The notes: a model not told the origin generated them from the letters alone. A stretch of 64,000 nt of DNA from Eurosta solidaginis (GCF_040869045.1 NC_090320.1:249054978-249118977), one strand, 5' to 3'. Counted from the stretch's first letter, positions 23,200 through 34,439 are shown. Program-made: numbers and translations.

Positions 23200-24995
23200 C
23201 TAGAAGACCCGACAGACGTTGTCCTGCCCTAAATTTCGCCTAACTGCATACATTTTAATAAACTTTTTCCGTCTAACTCTGCCCTCCCCTCCTCTTCACT
23301 TTTTCTTAATCCTTTTATTCACTCCTCCCTCCGTCTTTTTTGCATCATCTATCTTTATCTTCGTCTCATTCTATCTCTTTCTCAATCTCCTTCTCTCTTT
23401 TCTCTTCTCTCAATTTCTTCTCATTCTTCTGCATCCCTTATTGCCTGTCCCAGAGGGTGGTATGTATTTTACTCCAGTCCCAGTCCCAGTCCCACTCCGA
23501 GTCTCAGTCCCAGTCCGTCTCTGGATAATATATTGCTCTGTACTAAAGCACTCACCAACAGCTTTCATTTAATATGAATATTGTATAATCACTGTCTAGG
23601 CATTCACTGGCCCACGGTTTGGCCTATATCTCGAGACCCTAGTCACCCAGGCGTATGAAAATTACCCTATGCTAAAGCACTCATCCACAGCTTTCATTTG
23701 ATATCCATATTCTATAAACACATTCTAGGGGTACCCGGGTCCACGTTTTGGCCTATATCTTGAGACCCTACACTCAGAGAAAAAATCGTTCTAAAACGGA
23801 CGAAACAAGTTAAAAATTAAGAACATTCGTTGACAAAAGTCTGTTAAGTACGTTTTTTATGACCAGTTTTGTATTGATGTGTGAACCTTCTGTGCTCATT
23901 ACAAGCACTATTTTGTGTTTAAAATAAGACTTTTAGTTCTCACGTTTCGAGAACGACTTGTGGTCAATTCAAGAAGGGTTTGGGCTTGATCATTGATGGG
24001 AGGGGAAAGTATTTCTTTCAACAGGTACCCCTTTATTTGTTATTAATAATAATTTTTTTGTCATAAATAAAAAATATATATAACAAAAAAATTTTTATTA
24101 TAGTCCAAAAATTTTATGTTTCTCTTATTGAGAAATTATTCTTATATGAAGATGTAATCTGCATATATACTTAAAACACTTCATAACAAGTTAGAGAATT
24201 ATCTGTGCATAAGGGAATGGAAAAATAATTGAACGAAAAATAAAAGTTAAAAAATTGCTATAAAAAATTGTATAGTTTGACGGTGATCGAACTCGCGCCA
24301 CGCGATCGCAACCACAACATCATAAACGCTGGGCCACCACGACTGCTTGATAGCTTGCGCCAAATGTTGTATTTAACATTGTAGTATACACGAATTTTAC
24401 CGTTTCTTTTTACTTGAACTTAATTTAAGAACATTGTTCCCATTAATAGAACATTTGTTCATATTTTAAGACCAGCCGTTCTCTTTTCAAGAAAATGGTT
24501 GTCAGTTCAAGAACAAGGTTGTTGTTTTGAGAACAGGTCGGTCGCGTTTTAAGAACAAAAAAGTAAGAACATGAAAATCTTGAGTTGAGTCCGGTGGTGG
24601 ATTTTAGAACGGCGTTTTTCCCTGAGTGTAGTCACCCAGGTGTATGAAAATTACCCTCTACTAAAGCTCTCATGAACAGCTTTCATTTGATATCAATATT
24701 CTATAAGCACATTCTAGGGGTACCCGGGTCCACGTTTTGGCCTATAGCTCGAGACCCTAGTCACCCAGGGGTATGAAAATTACACTCTACCAAAGCACCC
24801 ATCAACAGCTTTCCTTTGATATCCATATTCTATACACACATTCTAGGGGTACCTAGGTCCACGTGTTGGTCTATATCTCGGGACCCGAGTCACCCAAGTT
24901 AGATTACGGGGTGAAAAACAAATTCAAAATCGGTTCAGTAGGTTAGGAGTCCATTGGCCTCAAACATAGTGAAACGTGTTTTTTATATATTAAGA
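23200..24995 (-). mobile_element. Non-autonomous Helitron, copy 2 (interrupted)
   Basis: Minus-strand copy of the Helitron at 17112. CTAG sits at 23200-23203, followed by the complement of the GGCAG hairpin (here one stem base differs), and the 5' end (complement of TCTTAATATATAAAA) is at 24995. It contains the polypyrimidine strand (23270-23450), the CAGTCC simple repeat (about 23475-23520) and 129-bp units. It is interrupted at a TA by the 858-bp element 23771-24628; without that insert it is about 936 bp. Confidence 0.85.
23771..24628 (+). mobile_element. TA-flanked inverted-repeat element, copy 1 (858 bp, complete)
   Basis: Ends CACTCAGAGAAAAA (left) and its near complement TTTTTCCCTGAGTG (right), flanked by TA on both sides (23769-23770, 24629-24630). 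The host Helitron reads continuously if one TA and the insert are removed. TA duplication suggests a Tc1/mariner-type transposase in trans; none is encoded. The interior carries many AAGAAC/GTTCTT motifs near the ends and, on the minus strand at about 24275-24345, a tRNA-like block (A-box-like TGGCCCAGCG, B-box-like GAGTTCGATCACC). Copies at 38978-42389 and 48497. Confidence 0.82.
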
Positions 24996-25489
24996 TTTAT
25001 TATTATATAACACCAAAAATCCAAATATACACTTAAGACTTTTTAGAAAATTCGGGAAAATTCCGCGAATGTTCATGCAAATTTTTAACTTTCAGTAGGA
25101 ATTTTTAGAAATTGTCTATCAGAAAATAATGACCAAGGCTGCCAAATTTCAGCGAAAAGTACGCAATTTTTTCTTCAAATACCAGAATGGTAAATTGTTT
25201 CTCCTGATTTTACCCACAGCGAAACAAATGGAAATTGGAAATGCATATATGGCTAAACTATTCATTTCATAAAATATTTGAACCGAAGTATTATAAATTG
25301 CAGATCTTGGGAGGGGGGGGGGGGGGAGGTGGGTGATTAGGACGATCTTATAGATTATACATACATAAAAGCTAAACATTTTAAAATTTTATATGTAATT
25401 AAAACAAACTTTTATAATTTTCATAAGTTCCAGATCAGAGCGGGGGTGATCGCCCCCTCGTGCCCCCTGGATCCACCACTGGTCCCATA

Positions 25490-26280
25490 ATTTTTATTTT
25501 TACAGTTAAAATTGAGAACCAAATTCCAATAAAAAAGATTTCATCACTACAGACGAAAAAATACTCACAAACATAGTCGTATCATTGGGAAGGAAGAAAT
25601 CGAGTATAAAGTAAAAAGTTTGTCTGAAAATGTCCTGAGTACGTCTTTCTTCGCCTGTAGCTACGATTTTAATTGGGTTGCTTAAAATAATTTATTTTAT
25701 GAACATGAACAAAATTTTACGTCCTGCCAATACTACAAACATATTTACAAAGTTATATTGAAAACTAAAGAATTTCTTTATAGACAAAATTTCATGTTTT
25801 ACCTGTGTTACAAAGTATAAAAAAAATTTCCGGAGCTAACACTTTTGGACAATATTACGGCTCTTTTTTGTGACGATGTGACGTTCTGTTCATATGAAAA
25901 CTTACAAACGATTTTCGTAGAAGAAAAAGTTCACACTCACGGCATATACGCGAGGTATCTAAAGCTGGGACTTTATGGGTTTTCTTTTCCATTTTCAGTT
26001 TTAAAATACAATTCCGGCCAGCTCTTTTAATGAACATCGAAGTACATAACTGCAGGATGTGGTTCCTGGATATAAAACGGACACTGGTTTCGCTGCAGTA
26101 ATACAGCGACCTCACTGATAGTTTTATTTAATAATAAAGATCATTCTAGCAAATTTTCTTTAACATCTTCAATGTTCGGATTGCTAAAATTTTTTGTATG
26201 TGTAGATATTAACTAATTGGCCGGCAAATACGATTTTACGCCCTCTATTGAGCACGTTGTTATCTAACGCCTTAAATTAT
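25490..26280. other. Unassigned sequence
   Basis: Two overlapping frames on opposite strands (25845-26115) lack any domain. No repeat recognised. Confidence 0.45.
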
Positions 26281-26282
26281 AT

Positions 26283-26465
26283 TACGGTTCACTGTCGTGG
26301 CATTGAGGTAGCGTGCTCGGACCCGGAATACCCGGAAGAAGCAACATAAAAAGCCTATAGAAAAAGGTTTTCTTAGGTCCCGTTCCATCAATTTGTATAA
26401 AAAATTAAAAGGAGTACGGCGAAAATTGGAAGAGAAAAGCCGCTTAGTCTCCTCGGAGATATATT
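26283..26465 (+). mobile_element. Fragment of the tRNA-derived SINE
   Basis: Collinear with parts of the SINE at 39480: GTAGCGTGCTC (A-box side), CCCGGAAGAAGCAACAT, then TAGGTCCCGT, GGAGTACGGCG, AAATTGGAAGAGAA and TCTCCTCGGAG. The middle of the SINE body is deleted and the tRNA part is damaged. Confidence 0.6.
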
Positions 26466-26519
26466 GCTTCGATTTAACCATTTTATTAGTTATTAACTAG
26501 AACATTGCATTGACAACAA

Positions 26520-26960
26520 CCCAATGCAAAAGCACTTCCTCATGTCTTTTGTCTGATGCCCACATTGTTAAAACACATTCTAGGGGTAACCCTGCCCCAC
26601 ATTTAGGTGAATATTTTTTGAAGGGAGTAAGATATTGAAATATAAGATATCATACGTTAATACCCCCGTCAATATCTTTTTTGATATCTATTTGGTGAAA
26701 ATACATTCAGGGGTACCCCCGACCCACTTTTTAGTCTTTATCTCGGAAAGAGCTTGTGATATCGATATAAAGGTTACACGGTTTTTAAGTCTTCAATAGG
26801 AGCTTTCATCTGATTTCCATATTGTGCAAACAAATTATAGGGTTACCCGGGTCCATATATTGGGGTCTAGACCCTAGTGACCTACCGGATTAAAATGCAT
26901 CCTTAACTTTAGTTTAGAGCTCTAATTTCACAACGGCGAAGGTCGCATTAAATTCTATGC
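26520..26960. repeat. Diverged minisatellite related to the Helitron/DINE monomer
   Basis: Three degenerate units recognisable by ACATTCTAGGGGTAACCC, ACATTCAGGGGTACCCC and AGGGTTACCCGGGTCC, with pyrimidine-rich AGCTTTCATCTGATTTCCAT phrases. Resembles the 129-bp units at 24700-24900 but with large divergence. Confidence 0.5.
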
Positions 26961-27174
26961 AGTGTTTTTTGAGTGTTGCCCTGTAAAACATACAGACAAA
27001 CAAACAGAAAGGCAGGCAAAAATTTTAAAAACTGTAGATTTTGACTCGGCTGCTCTAATAATGACCTCTGGTATATATTTTTCTTTTATATCTTCTTTGT
27101 ATAGACATCGGCCTGATATTTTATTAAAATTTTTTTTTTTGATCTGTATGATTTGTTTTAATTTTTGATATTTT

Positions 27175-27440
27175 TTTTATGTTGTTTGTCTACTCTATTT
27201 TATATACTTTTGAAATTTAATTTAATTTTGTTTTATTTTATTTTCTTTTATTCCATTTAATTTTATTTAGTTCGATTTTATATATTTATATATTTATATT
27301 TATTTTACTTTATTTTATTTTATTTTATATTATTTTATTTTATTTTATTTCATTTTATTTTATTTTATTTTATTCTATTTTATTTTATTTTATTTTATTT
27401 TATTTTATTTTGTTTCATTTTATTTTATTTTAATTTATTT
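27175..27440 (+). repeat. TTTTA pentanucleotide tract, left
   Basis: Low-complexity TTTTA repeats with occasional TTTTG/TTTCA variants, directly abutting the 436-bp array. Confidence 0.9.
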
Positions 27441-27441
27441 T

Positions 27442-28858
27442 AACAATTTTTGTTGTTATATCGGCCTACTGATTTTAAGATCGCGGGTTCGAATCGAGCT
27501 CAAGGCCTAACAATAATTTTTTATCATTATTATTGTTATGATAAATTTTTTCTTAATTGAAAAAATTTTTAAATTAGAATAGAAGAAAGAAAAAATTTTA
27601 GACAACTGCCAAAGCTCGTTGTATAGATCCATTTCGGGAACTGCTAAATTCCTTCATCGGCAACGTTTAGGCGCCGCTGCTATAACCATTCAGCCATCAC
27701 AGCGGTTTTTTGTTTGTCTTCATTAATCCTACTTCTATTCTGTTTCGTGCCAATTGATATTCACAACACTGCGACATCTGTTGCAGAATGGCTGTGAAAA
27801 TTGGACTTGTTTGTTGGCAATGCTGCCATAGTGTCATATTTTATTGACACTTTTTCCCCGTGCTCTGGGATGTATTAACAATTTTTGTTGTTATATAGGC
27901 CTACTGATTTTAAGATCGCGGGTTCGAATCGAGCTCAAGGCCTAACAATAATTTTTTATCATTATTATTGTTATGATAAATTTTTTCTTAATTGAAAAAA
28001 TTTTTAAATTAGAATAGAAGAAAGAAAAAATTTTAGACAACTGCCAAAGCTCGTTGTATAGATCTATTTCGGGAACTGCTAAATTCCTTCATCGGCAACG
28101 TTTAGGCGCCGCTGCTATAACCATTCAGCCATCAAAGCGGTTTTTTGTTTGTCTTCATTAATCCTACTTCTATTCTGTTTCGTGCCAATTGATATTCACA
28201 ACACTGCGACATCTGTTGCAGAATGGTTGTGAAAATTGGACTTGTTTGTTGGCAATTCTGCCATAGTGTCATATTTTATTGACACTTTTTTCCCCGTGCT
28301 CTGGGATGTATTAACAATTTTTGTTGTTATATCGGCCTACTGATTTTAAGATCGCGGGTTCGAATCGAGCTCAAGGCCTAACAATAATTTTTTATCATTG
28401 TTATTGTTATGATAAATTTTTTCTTAATTGAAAAAATTTTTAAATTAGAATAGAAGAAAGAAAAAATTTTAGACAACTGCAAAAGCTCGTTGTATAGATC
28501 CATTTCGGGAACTGCTAAATTCCTTCATCGGCAACGTTTAGGCGCCGCTGCTATAACCATTCAGCCATCAAAGCAGTTTTTTGTTTGTCTTCATTAATCC
28601 TACTTCTATTCTGTTTCGTGCCAATTGATATTCACAACACTGCGACATCTGTTGCAGAATGGTTGTGAAAATTGGACTTGTTTGTTGGCAATGCTGCCAT
28701 AGTGTCATATTTTATTGACACTTTTTTCCCCGTGCTCTGGGATGTATTAACAATTTTTGTTGTTATATCGGCCTACTGATTTTAAGATCGCGGGTTCGAA
28801 TCGAGCTCAAGGCTTAACAATAATTTTTTTTCATTATTATTGTTATGATAAATTTTTT
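27442..28858 (+). repeat. 436-bp tandem array, three full units plus a partial
   Basis: Units begin with AACAATTTTTGTTGTTATA at 27442, 27877, 28313 and 28749 (periods 435, 436, 436). Units differ at only a handful of positions by eye. Each contains GCGGGTTCGAATCGAGC (B-box-like on the plus strand) and, on the minus strand, an A-box-like TGGCTGAATGG. The fourth unit breaks off near 28858. Confidence 0.92.
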
Positions 28859-28879
28859 CAATTAAGAAAATTAGAAAAA

Positions 28880-29260
28880 AAAAGTGTCAATAAAATATGA
28901 CACTATGGCAGCATTGCCAACAAACAAGTCCAATTTTCACAGCCATTCTGCAACATATGTCGCAGTGTTGTGAATATCAATTGGCACGAAACAGAATGGA
29001 AGTAGGATTAATGAAGACAAACAAAAAACCGCTGTGATGGCTGAATGGTTATAGCAGCGGCGCCTAAACGTTGCCGATGAAGGAATTTAGCAGTTCCCGA
29101 AATGGATCTATACAACGAGCTTTGGCAGTTGTCTAAAATTTTTTCTTTCTTCTATTCTAATTTAAAAATTTTTTCAATTAAGAAAAAATTTATCATAACA
29201 ATAATAATGATACAAAATTATTGTTAGGCCTTGAGCTCGATTCGAACCCGCGATCTTAAT
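28880..29260 (-). repeat. Inverted 436-bp family unit
   Basis: Reverse complement of most of the preceding unit, from GTGTCAATAAAATATGACAC to GAACCCGCGATCTTAA, ending abruptly in the second TTTTA tract. With the tandem units it forms an inverted repeat with arms of about 380 bp. Confidence 0.9.
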
Positions 29261-29385
29261 TTATTTTATTTTATTTTACTTTATTTTATTTTATTTTATT
29301 TTATTTTATTTTGTTTTATTTTATATTATTTTATTTTATTTTATTTTATTTTGTTTTATTTTAATTATTTTATTTTTTTTCTTTG
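29261..29385 (+). repeat. TTTTA pentanucleotide tract, right
   Basis: Continuation of the low-complexity TTTTA tract on the far side of the array. Confidence 0.9.
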
Positions 29386-30900
29386 CTAGCACCTTTTAAT
29401 ATTTCAAGTTTATCTAAGCAGATAGTATACAAAGTTCCTAAAACCAACATCCTATAAAGAAAAAATGTTTCAATGTGCTTTGTTTTTGTAAACACTCTCT
29501 GGGTTTTTATCTCCAACAAAACATCAGTGTGTACATTTCTACGTGCACTGGCATGCCTTAAAACTGTGTATATGCTGAGAGACCTTAATATACATGTAGT
29601 TGAAGTGCAGTGTGATTTCGCTCATATCAACTCTACCACGTACATTGCTTCCACATTACGCATTTACATTATACATGTATCCTGCATAAAACATACAACC
29701 TACAAAGATTACGCTCACGCTTACGCTTACACTTACATCTTACGATTACATTCAGGGTTTCCCCATACCGTGAGAGAAGAGTGTGCACATCGAAAATTAC
29801 TTAAGGTTGGCACTTTTAATATTTTTAGGTCCATTTAATACCATTATAACAATTCCAATAAGACCTCTATCAAATCTGTATCGATCGTAGCTAAATCAAT
29901 TATTCAACCTTAACTACAAAACTTATCTAGATTCTTGTTGCTTTTGCAACATACCCTATCCACCATATCTTAAATCGCAACTATTGATCTGCTGCAATTC
30001 GTGCTTATACATATTTTTTGTCTTATCAGTTATTGTTTGCGATCTTACTGATCGTGCCACAACTATTTTCAACCACTTCGTTACAGTTGTTGGTAGGTTG
30101 CAACACTCACTTGGCTAATTTGATTTCATTACCGCGCCCACAATTGTGCAGAATGTAGGTATGTATATTTTTATACACGCTAGAGAGTAGCATTCGCTAT
30201 ACAATACCAACGCTTCCGCGCACAACGAATTGCAAGCGAGATTTATCGACTGGCGATCAAAAAATTCGCAGTGTTGGCGGGCGGAGTTGTTTTGATCATT
30301 TGCGAAAAGCAGCGCAAAATCTTGTTGCGAAAACAAGAACAAAAAAAAAAAAAAACGAACTTCCAAGGGCGATGCGAAAGTCTTAATGCGAAAATTAATC
30401 GAATCGAGATCGACAACGCGATCAGCAGCTAAATACTATTCCACCAGCCACGCCGCCACATTTTTGTTGCAAATGATATATAGGATGTCTACATGTAACT
30501 ATGTATAAAGGTTTGTATGCATGTAATATAAAACACGCGTGTTGTTGCTATTGCATTTAGAATGCGTTTGTTATGTTTGAAATTTTGTAAACGCCTTCGC
30601 TTATAATCGTGATAGGTATACATATATATATACAGATACTCATGTATATAAACCCATCAAAAAATCTGCATCATATTTTTGCCAGTATTTGAGCGGAGCC
30701 TTCCCGATAACGGCCCACGCAGCAATGGGCGCTGCTGTGGCGGACGATTTCTTATACCCAACCATAATATAAGACCGCTGAGCCAGCCTAGTTTAGGAGA
30801 ACGCTCACAAAATACCGGGCAGCACTAAGAATTATGCAGTGCTTGGATTCAGAGTCTGATGCATGAGACAATGAAAAAATGAAGAAAACAGTTCACTTTC
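29386..30900. other. Unassigned sequence, possibly host intergenic DNA
   Basis: Two frames over 80 aa (29473-29838 plus; 30115-30366 minus) lack domains. The first includes a GCTTACGCTTACACTTAC simple stretch. No repeat or RNA gene recognised. Confidence 0.45.
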
Positions 30901-30929
30901 AAAGTCTTTGTTAAGAGCAATCCTAAATT

Positions 30930-32097
30930 TTGTCACCGCATCAAGGAGGACGAAGCCCTAAAAGGTAAGAGGCAGATGTCGGCTGAGCCGACAAGCCTGA
31001 TTTTAATAGGCAGAAGAAGGCGGACTAACCGAAATGAGAGGAACCATACCTCTACATCTGCAAGGCAGAGCAAAGAAGGAAATCTAAGTACTGAAAAAAA
31101 AAAAATGCACAAAAAAGAGTGCAATAGTGGCATAACAAGTAAAGATGAAAAAGTTAATAAGCTAAATGGAGGTGACGATCAGACTCCAGCTTACTCGGCG
31201 ATGCTAAAGGAAACTAACGATGAGACTCCGGTTTTCACCGCGAAGAAGGTGAACGAAATTGCGAAGCAGTCCCTAATTGTGGCACCCATAGATTGCAGCA
31301 ACTCCAAAGGGCAGATGTCTATAGCAAGGTAGAGAACCATACAACGATAGCTGATTAGTATCATGGTCAAGGTTGAAGATGATGGATATAACACTGATTC
31401 CAACGATACCAAAGGTCAAGGTTTGGAAAGCACGAGTGGTGAAGTCGGAGGATACGCTAAACATGCTGCAGCGCCAAACCCGAATATACCAACACGGTAT
31501 TGGAAAATGCTTCATGTATCTCGACCCACGGAGGGGGTCAGCAATATATTCACCAATTAATAAGGCATCGAAGCAAGTGTTGCTCTCACAGTTGGGAAGA
31601 ATGAACTGGAGCGTTGTAAGTATTTATACGTACCTTAGAAAGAGGAGTTGTAAAGACAATAGCCCCAATACGCTAAAAGCAGACGAGGTAGAAAAGGACC
31701 TTGAGGGCGTTCAGTACTTGAAGAAAAATATCCAGAACTCGCAGAAGAGGAACGCATACTCCCCAGGGAAACGCGTGTCACTCTTGCTCAATTTCGTTCT
31801 GGATACTGTAACAGGTTAAACTCTTACCTATCCAGAATCAACCCCGACATACAAAATGTATGCCCAGCTTGCAATGTGTCCCCACATGACACCAACCATC
31901 TCTTTAATTGTAATGTGAAACCAACGCCTCTAACACCCCTTTCCTTATGGTCCACCCCTGTTGAAACGGCAAGTTTCCTTGGACTCCCGTTAGAGGATAT
32001 TGATGACAATTTGTGATCGGTCGCGGCTATTAGGTGGGGCGAGCATTGCTACAACAACAACAACAACAACCTTGAGGGCGTGAGAGTAGTGGTTTAA
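30930..32097 (+). pseudogene. DUF4780-like ORF (retrotransposon ORF1 type), interrupted
   Basis: A lysine-rich N-terminal part (30976-31332) ends QSLIVAPIDCSNSKGQMSI. Beyond a stop and frameshifts come SEDTLNMLQRQ, NPNIPTRYWKMLHVSRPTEG (31470-31540), INKASKQVLLSQLGRMNW and KADEVEKDLEGV. The order (I-A-ID-S..GQ, L..L..QNP..PT..W, IN..S...L....G...) resembles DUF4780 domains common in insect LINE ORF1-like proteins; this identification is from memory of the family. A Jockey fragment at 31711-32069 is inserted after DLEGV, and the ORF end (GVRVVV then stop) lies beyond it at 32082-32097. Confidence 0.55.
31711..32069 (+). mobile_element. 5'-truncated Jockey-type LINE with CAA tail and 12-bp target duplication
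   Basis: CCTTGAGGGCGT occurs at 31699-31710 and again at 32070-32081, immediately bracketing the insert. The insert encodes PRETRVTLAQFRSGYCNRLN, INPDIQNVCPACNVSPHDTN, LFNCNV, LSLWSTPVETASFLGLPLED, then a stop, a short 3' UTR and (CAA)n at about 32049-32069. Apart from a 5'-terminal frame break near 31750 the reading frame is good, indicating a young insertion. CxxC...H...C spacing matches a LINE C-terminal zinc knuckle. Related to 11675-12145. Confidence 0.88.
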
Positions 32098-32600
32098 TAA
32101 AATAATCAATTATCACTCATCGACTTGTTGTTTGCATTCGATTAGTGACAGATCCGATTATTGGAATAGTTTGTTTTTTTTTTTTTTTTGCATTGCTTAC
32201 CATCTGCAGCTCATATATTTTTCCCTTTGCTTCTTTGGCATTCTCCACGCTGTTTACGTTAGCAACAACTCATTTTGCATGAAACAGGTAGAAATAATTG
32301 AATTTTAAAATTTTATTTATTAATAACGACATTGAAAATTCTTTAAGATACTTGTCCGACGATCTCAGAAAATATTTGATATGAGCACGTTAAACCTTCT
32401 AATTACGTGAGTTGGTGCACTCTAAAGCATCGGAAAACTATGCGGAGTTGCTACATAACGTGTGAGCGTAATGGCAAAGATTCAGTGGAGCTAGAAGTCA
32501 ATCAGTTTTACTTGTTCTTAATAAACATGATTATAAGTTGACAATTGACTTAAAGAAGCTGTAAGTTGTGTTGGAAATACTTTGAAAGAAGTGCGCTGCA
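32098..32600. other. Unassigned sequence
   Basis: Poly-T at about 32167-32189; otherwise nothing recognised. Confidence 0.5.
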
Positions 32601-33386
32601 TACTGAAAAAAATGGTGCTAGTAAAATCAACAAATCGGTTCTGTTGTTCTTGACTTAACGGAGATTCGGCGAAATTGATCGAATTATGGTTAATTCGACC
32701 GAGTTCTTTGTCAAGCGCACAATTAATTTAGTCATTTCAACAGAGGAGAAATTGTCGCTCTTAAGTTAACAAAATTCTGTAAAACTGACAGATTCCTAAT
32801 CAATCTAACTGATTTTTTCGTTAACACAACTGATCTCACTGGTCATTTGAACACCGATCAACAGTCAATACATGAGCAAATTTCAAATAGAATTTTACGC
32901 TCACTGCGCTCTCTACTCTGTACTTATGTATGCTGTGTACTATATGTATGCACATATTTACGTATGTATATGGCGGTCGCCGTAGTGTGATCGCAGCGTG
33001 CTCCGCCTACCACAACGAAGACCCTGGGTTCACACCCCGGGCAAAACAACATAAAAATTTTAGAAATAAGGTTTCTCAATTAGAAGAAAATTTTCCTAAC
33101 GGGGTCGCCCCTCGGCACTATTCGGCAAGCACTCCGAGTGTATTTCTGCCATGAAAAGATCTCAGTGAAAACTCATCTGCCTTGCAAGTGCCGCAACATA
33201 GGTACTTTCGTACTAAGTTGTCGCGAAAACATTTTTTTGTTCATTTGTCTACTAAAACGGTCAATTACGAATCAACGATTTGTGCGCAGTTGATTCAACA
33301 TATTGTTGCGACGGATAAAAATTGACAGAAATTTCGGTTAAATTGACCCGTATTTCGGTTGATTTCACCAGTCTTTTTCTTTCAGT
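32601..33386. mobile_element. Short inverted-repeat element carrying a SINE
   Basis: Left end TACTGAAAAAAATGGTGCTA..TAAAATCAAC and right end, read inward, CACTGAAAGAAAAAGACTGG..GAAATCAACC are imperfect inverted repeats of about 32 bp. The interior has repeated ATTGAC/TTGACC phrases. No coding sequence. A SINE is inserted near the middle. TSD not clear. Confidence 0.6.
32972..33190 (+). mobile_element. tRNA-derived SINE, 3'-truncated copy
   Basis: A-box-like TAGTGTGATCGCAGCGTGC and B-box-like GGGTTCACACCCC (about 33026) are followed by the SINE body (GGGGTCGCCCCTCGGCA, GTGTATTTCTGCCATGAAAA, AAAACTCATCTGCCTTGCA). It stops about 150 bp short of the usual 3' end. Confidence 0.75.
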
Positions 33387-34439
33387 GCACAACTCCTTGC
33401 AAACCCGAACTCCCATTTCTTATATTAAATTTTTTACAGGTATGTTGTATCGAATCGATCCGTCTGTGGCACAAGCAGTGAAGCAACAATACTTGCAGGA
33501 AAGTGAACGAAGTTACTTATTCCCGAACTGAAGCATCAGTGGTTGAAGCGACCACACGAAGCGGTCAACTTCTATCTGACTCAATTTTTAACCGGATATG
33601 ACTAGTACCGTAATTACCTCATCGGAGTGAGGCAGGTTGAATTACCGAACTGCCTGTCTGGCTGTAAAGTAGACAGAAAGGATAAGATAAAATAGACTCT
33701 TGACGACCTTTGTCGGACGGTGTCATCAATAACATGAACCATAAAAGTGACAACTGGGATACGGTCAGCAGATATGTGAGGCATATATGTACTTCTTAGT
33801 CTGTCCCATTGCCGTGAGAGTAAATTTTTTGATGGGTATCTTGTACATATCTGCATACATTGCATATTATACAAATATACACATTTATGTGCGCGAATTA
33901 CTGCAACCGTCTGCCCACTAATTCGCCTCCTCGATGGAAAATTCAAAAGCGTTGAAATTTCTTTGTCGGCATGCACTTGGTAACTTGTATTTATTTATTT
34001 TCTGTACTACTTTGCTTATGTGTATTGTTCTTATTGTTGATGCTGTCATGGCATCTTAGTACATATGGATGTATTTGTATGAATTTACATATGTAATTTG
34101 GTTTATGCTGTTGATCGTCAATGCCCAGTCTACAGATCAGTTGCGCTGATAATGTTGATGATGGCGCGATGTCGATGTCGATGTTAAAGTCGATCGGTAC
34201 ACATTGCATTGTGACGATGTGAGCTATTGCTTTGACACGCCTCCCCAGTTTGTTCGCATAGTGTAAAATATTTACACACAAAAAAGTGTAGCGTAGTTTT
34301 AACACTTTTTGGAGTAATATCAAATATATTTTCAAATGATTTAATTAATAGTATTACAATGTTCGGAGTGATATTAAAACTAATTTTGGAGTCAACGCTG
34401 TTGCTCGTTGTATTGAGTAATGTCAGATGGGTACAGCAA
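33387..34439. other. Unassigned sequence
   Basis: Several frames of 85-120 aa on the minus strand (33614-34444) overlap and lack domains. No repeat family recognised. Confidence 0.45.

Larger units (their letters stand above)
23001..25481. mobile_element. hAT-like non-autonomous element hosting a nested Helitron
   Basis: Left end CAGGGGCGGAGCCAG (23001) and right end, read inward, CAGTGGTGGATCCAG (25481) match at 12 of 15 positions. Flanks are GTCCCATC (22993-23000) and GTCCCATA (25482-25489), an 8-bp duplication with one mismatch. CAG...CTG ends with 8-bp duplications are characteristic of hAT elements. No transposase is visible. The Helitron at 23200-24995 is inserted inside. A poly-G run (about 25315-25327) lies near the right end. 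Confidence 0.65.

Noticed and set aside
27442..29260. CRISPR array
   Set aside because: Units are 436-bp full tandem repeats without short repeat/unique spacer structure, in an insect genome.
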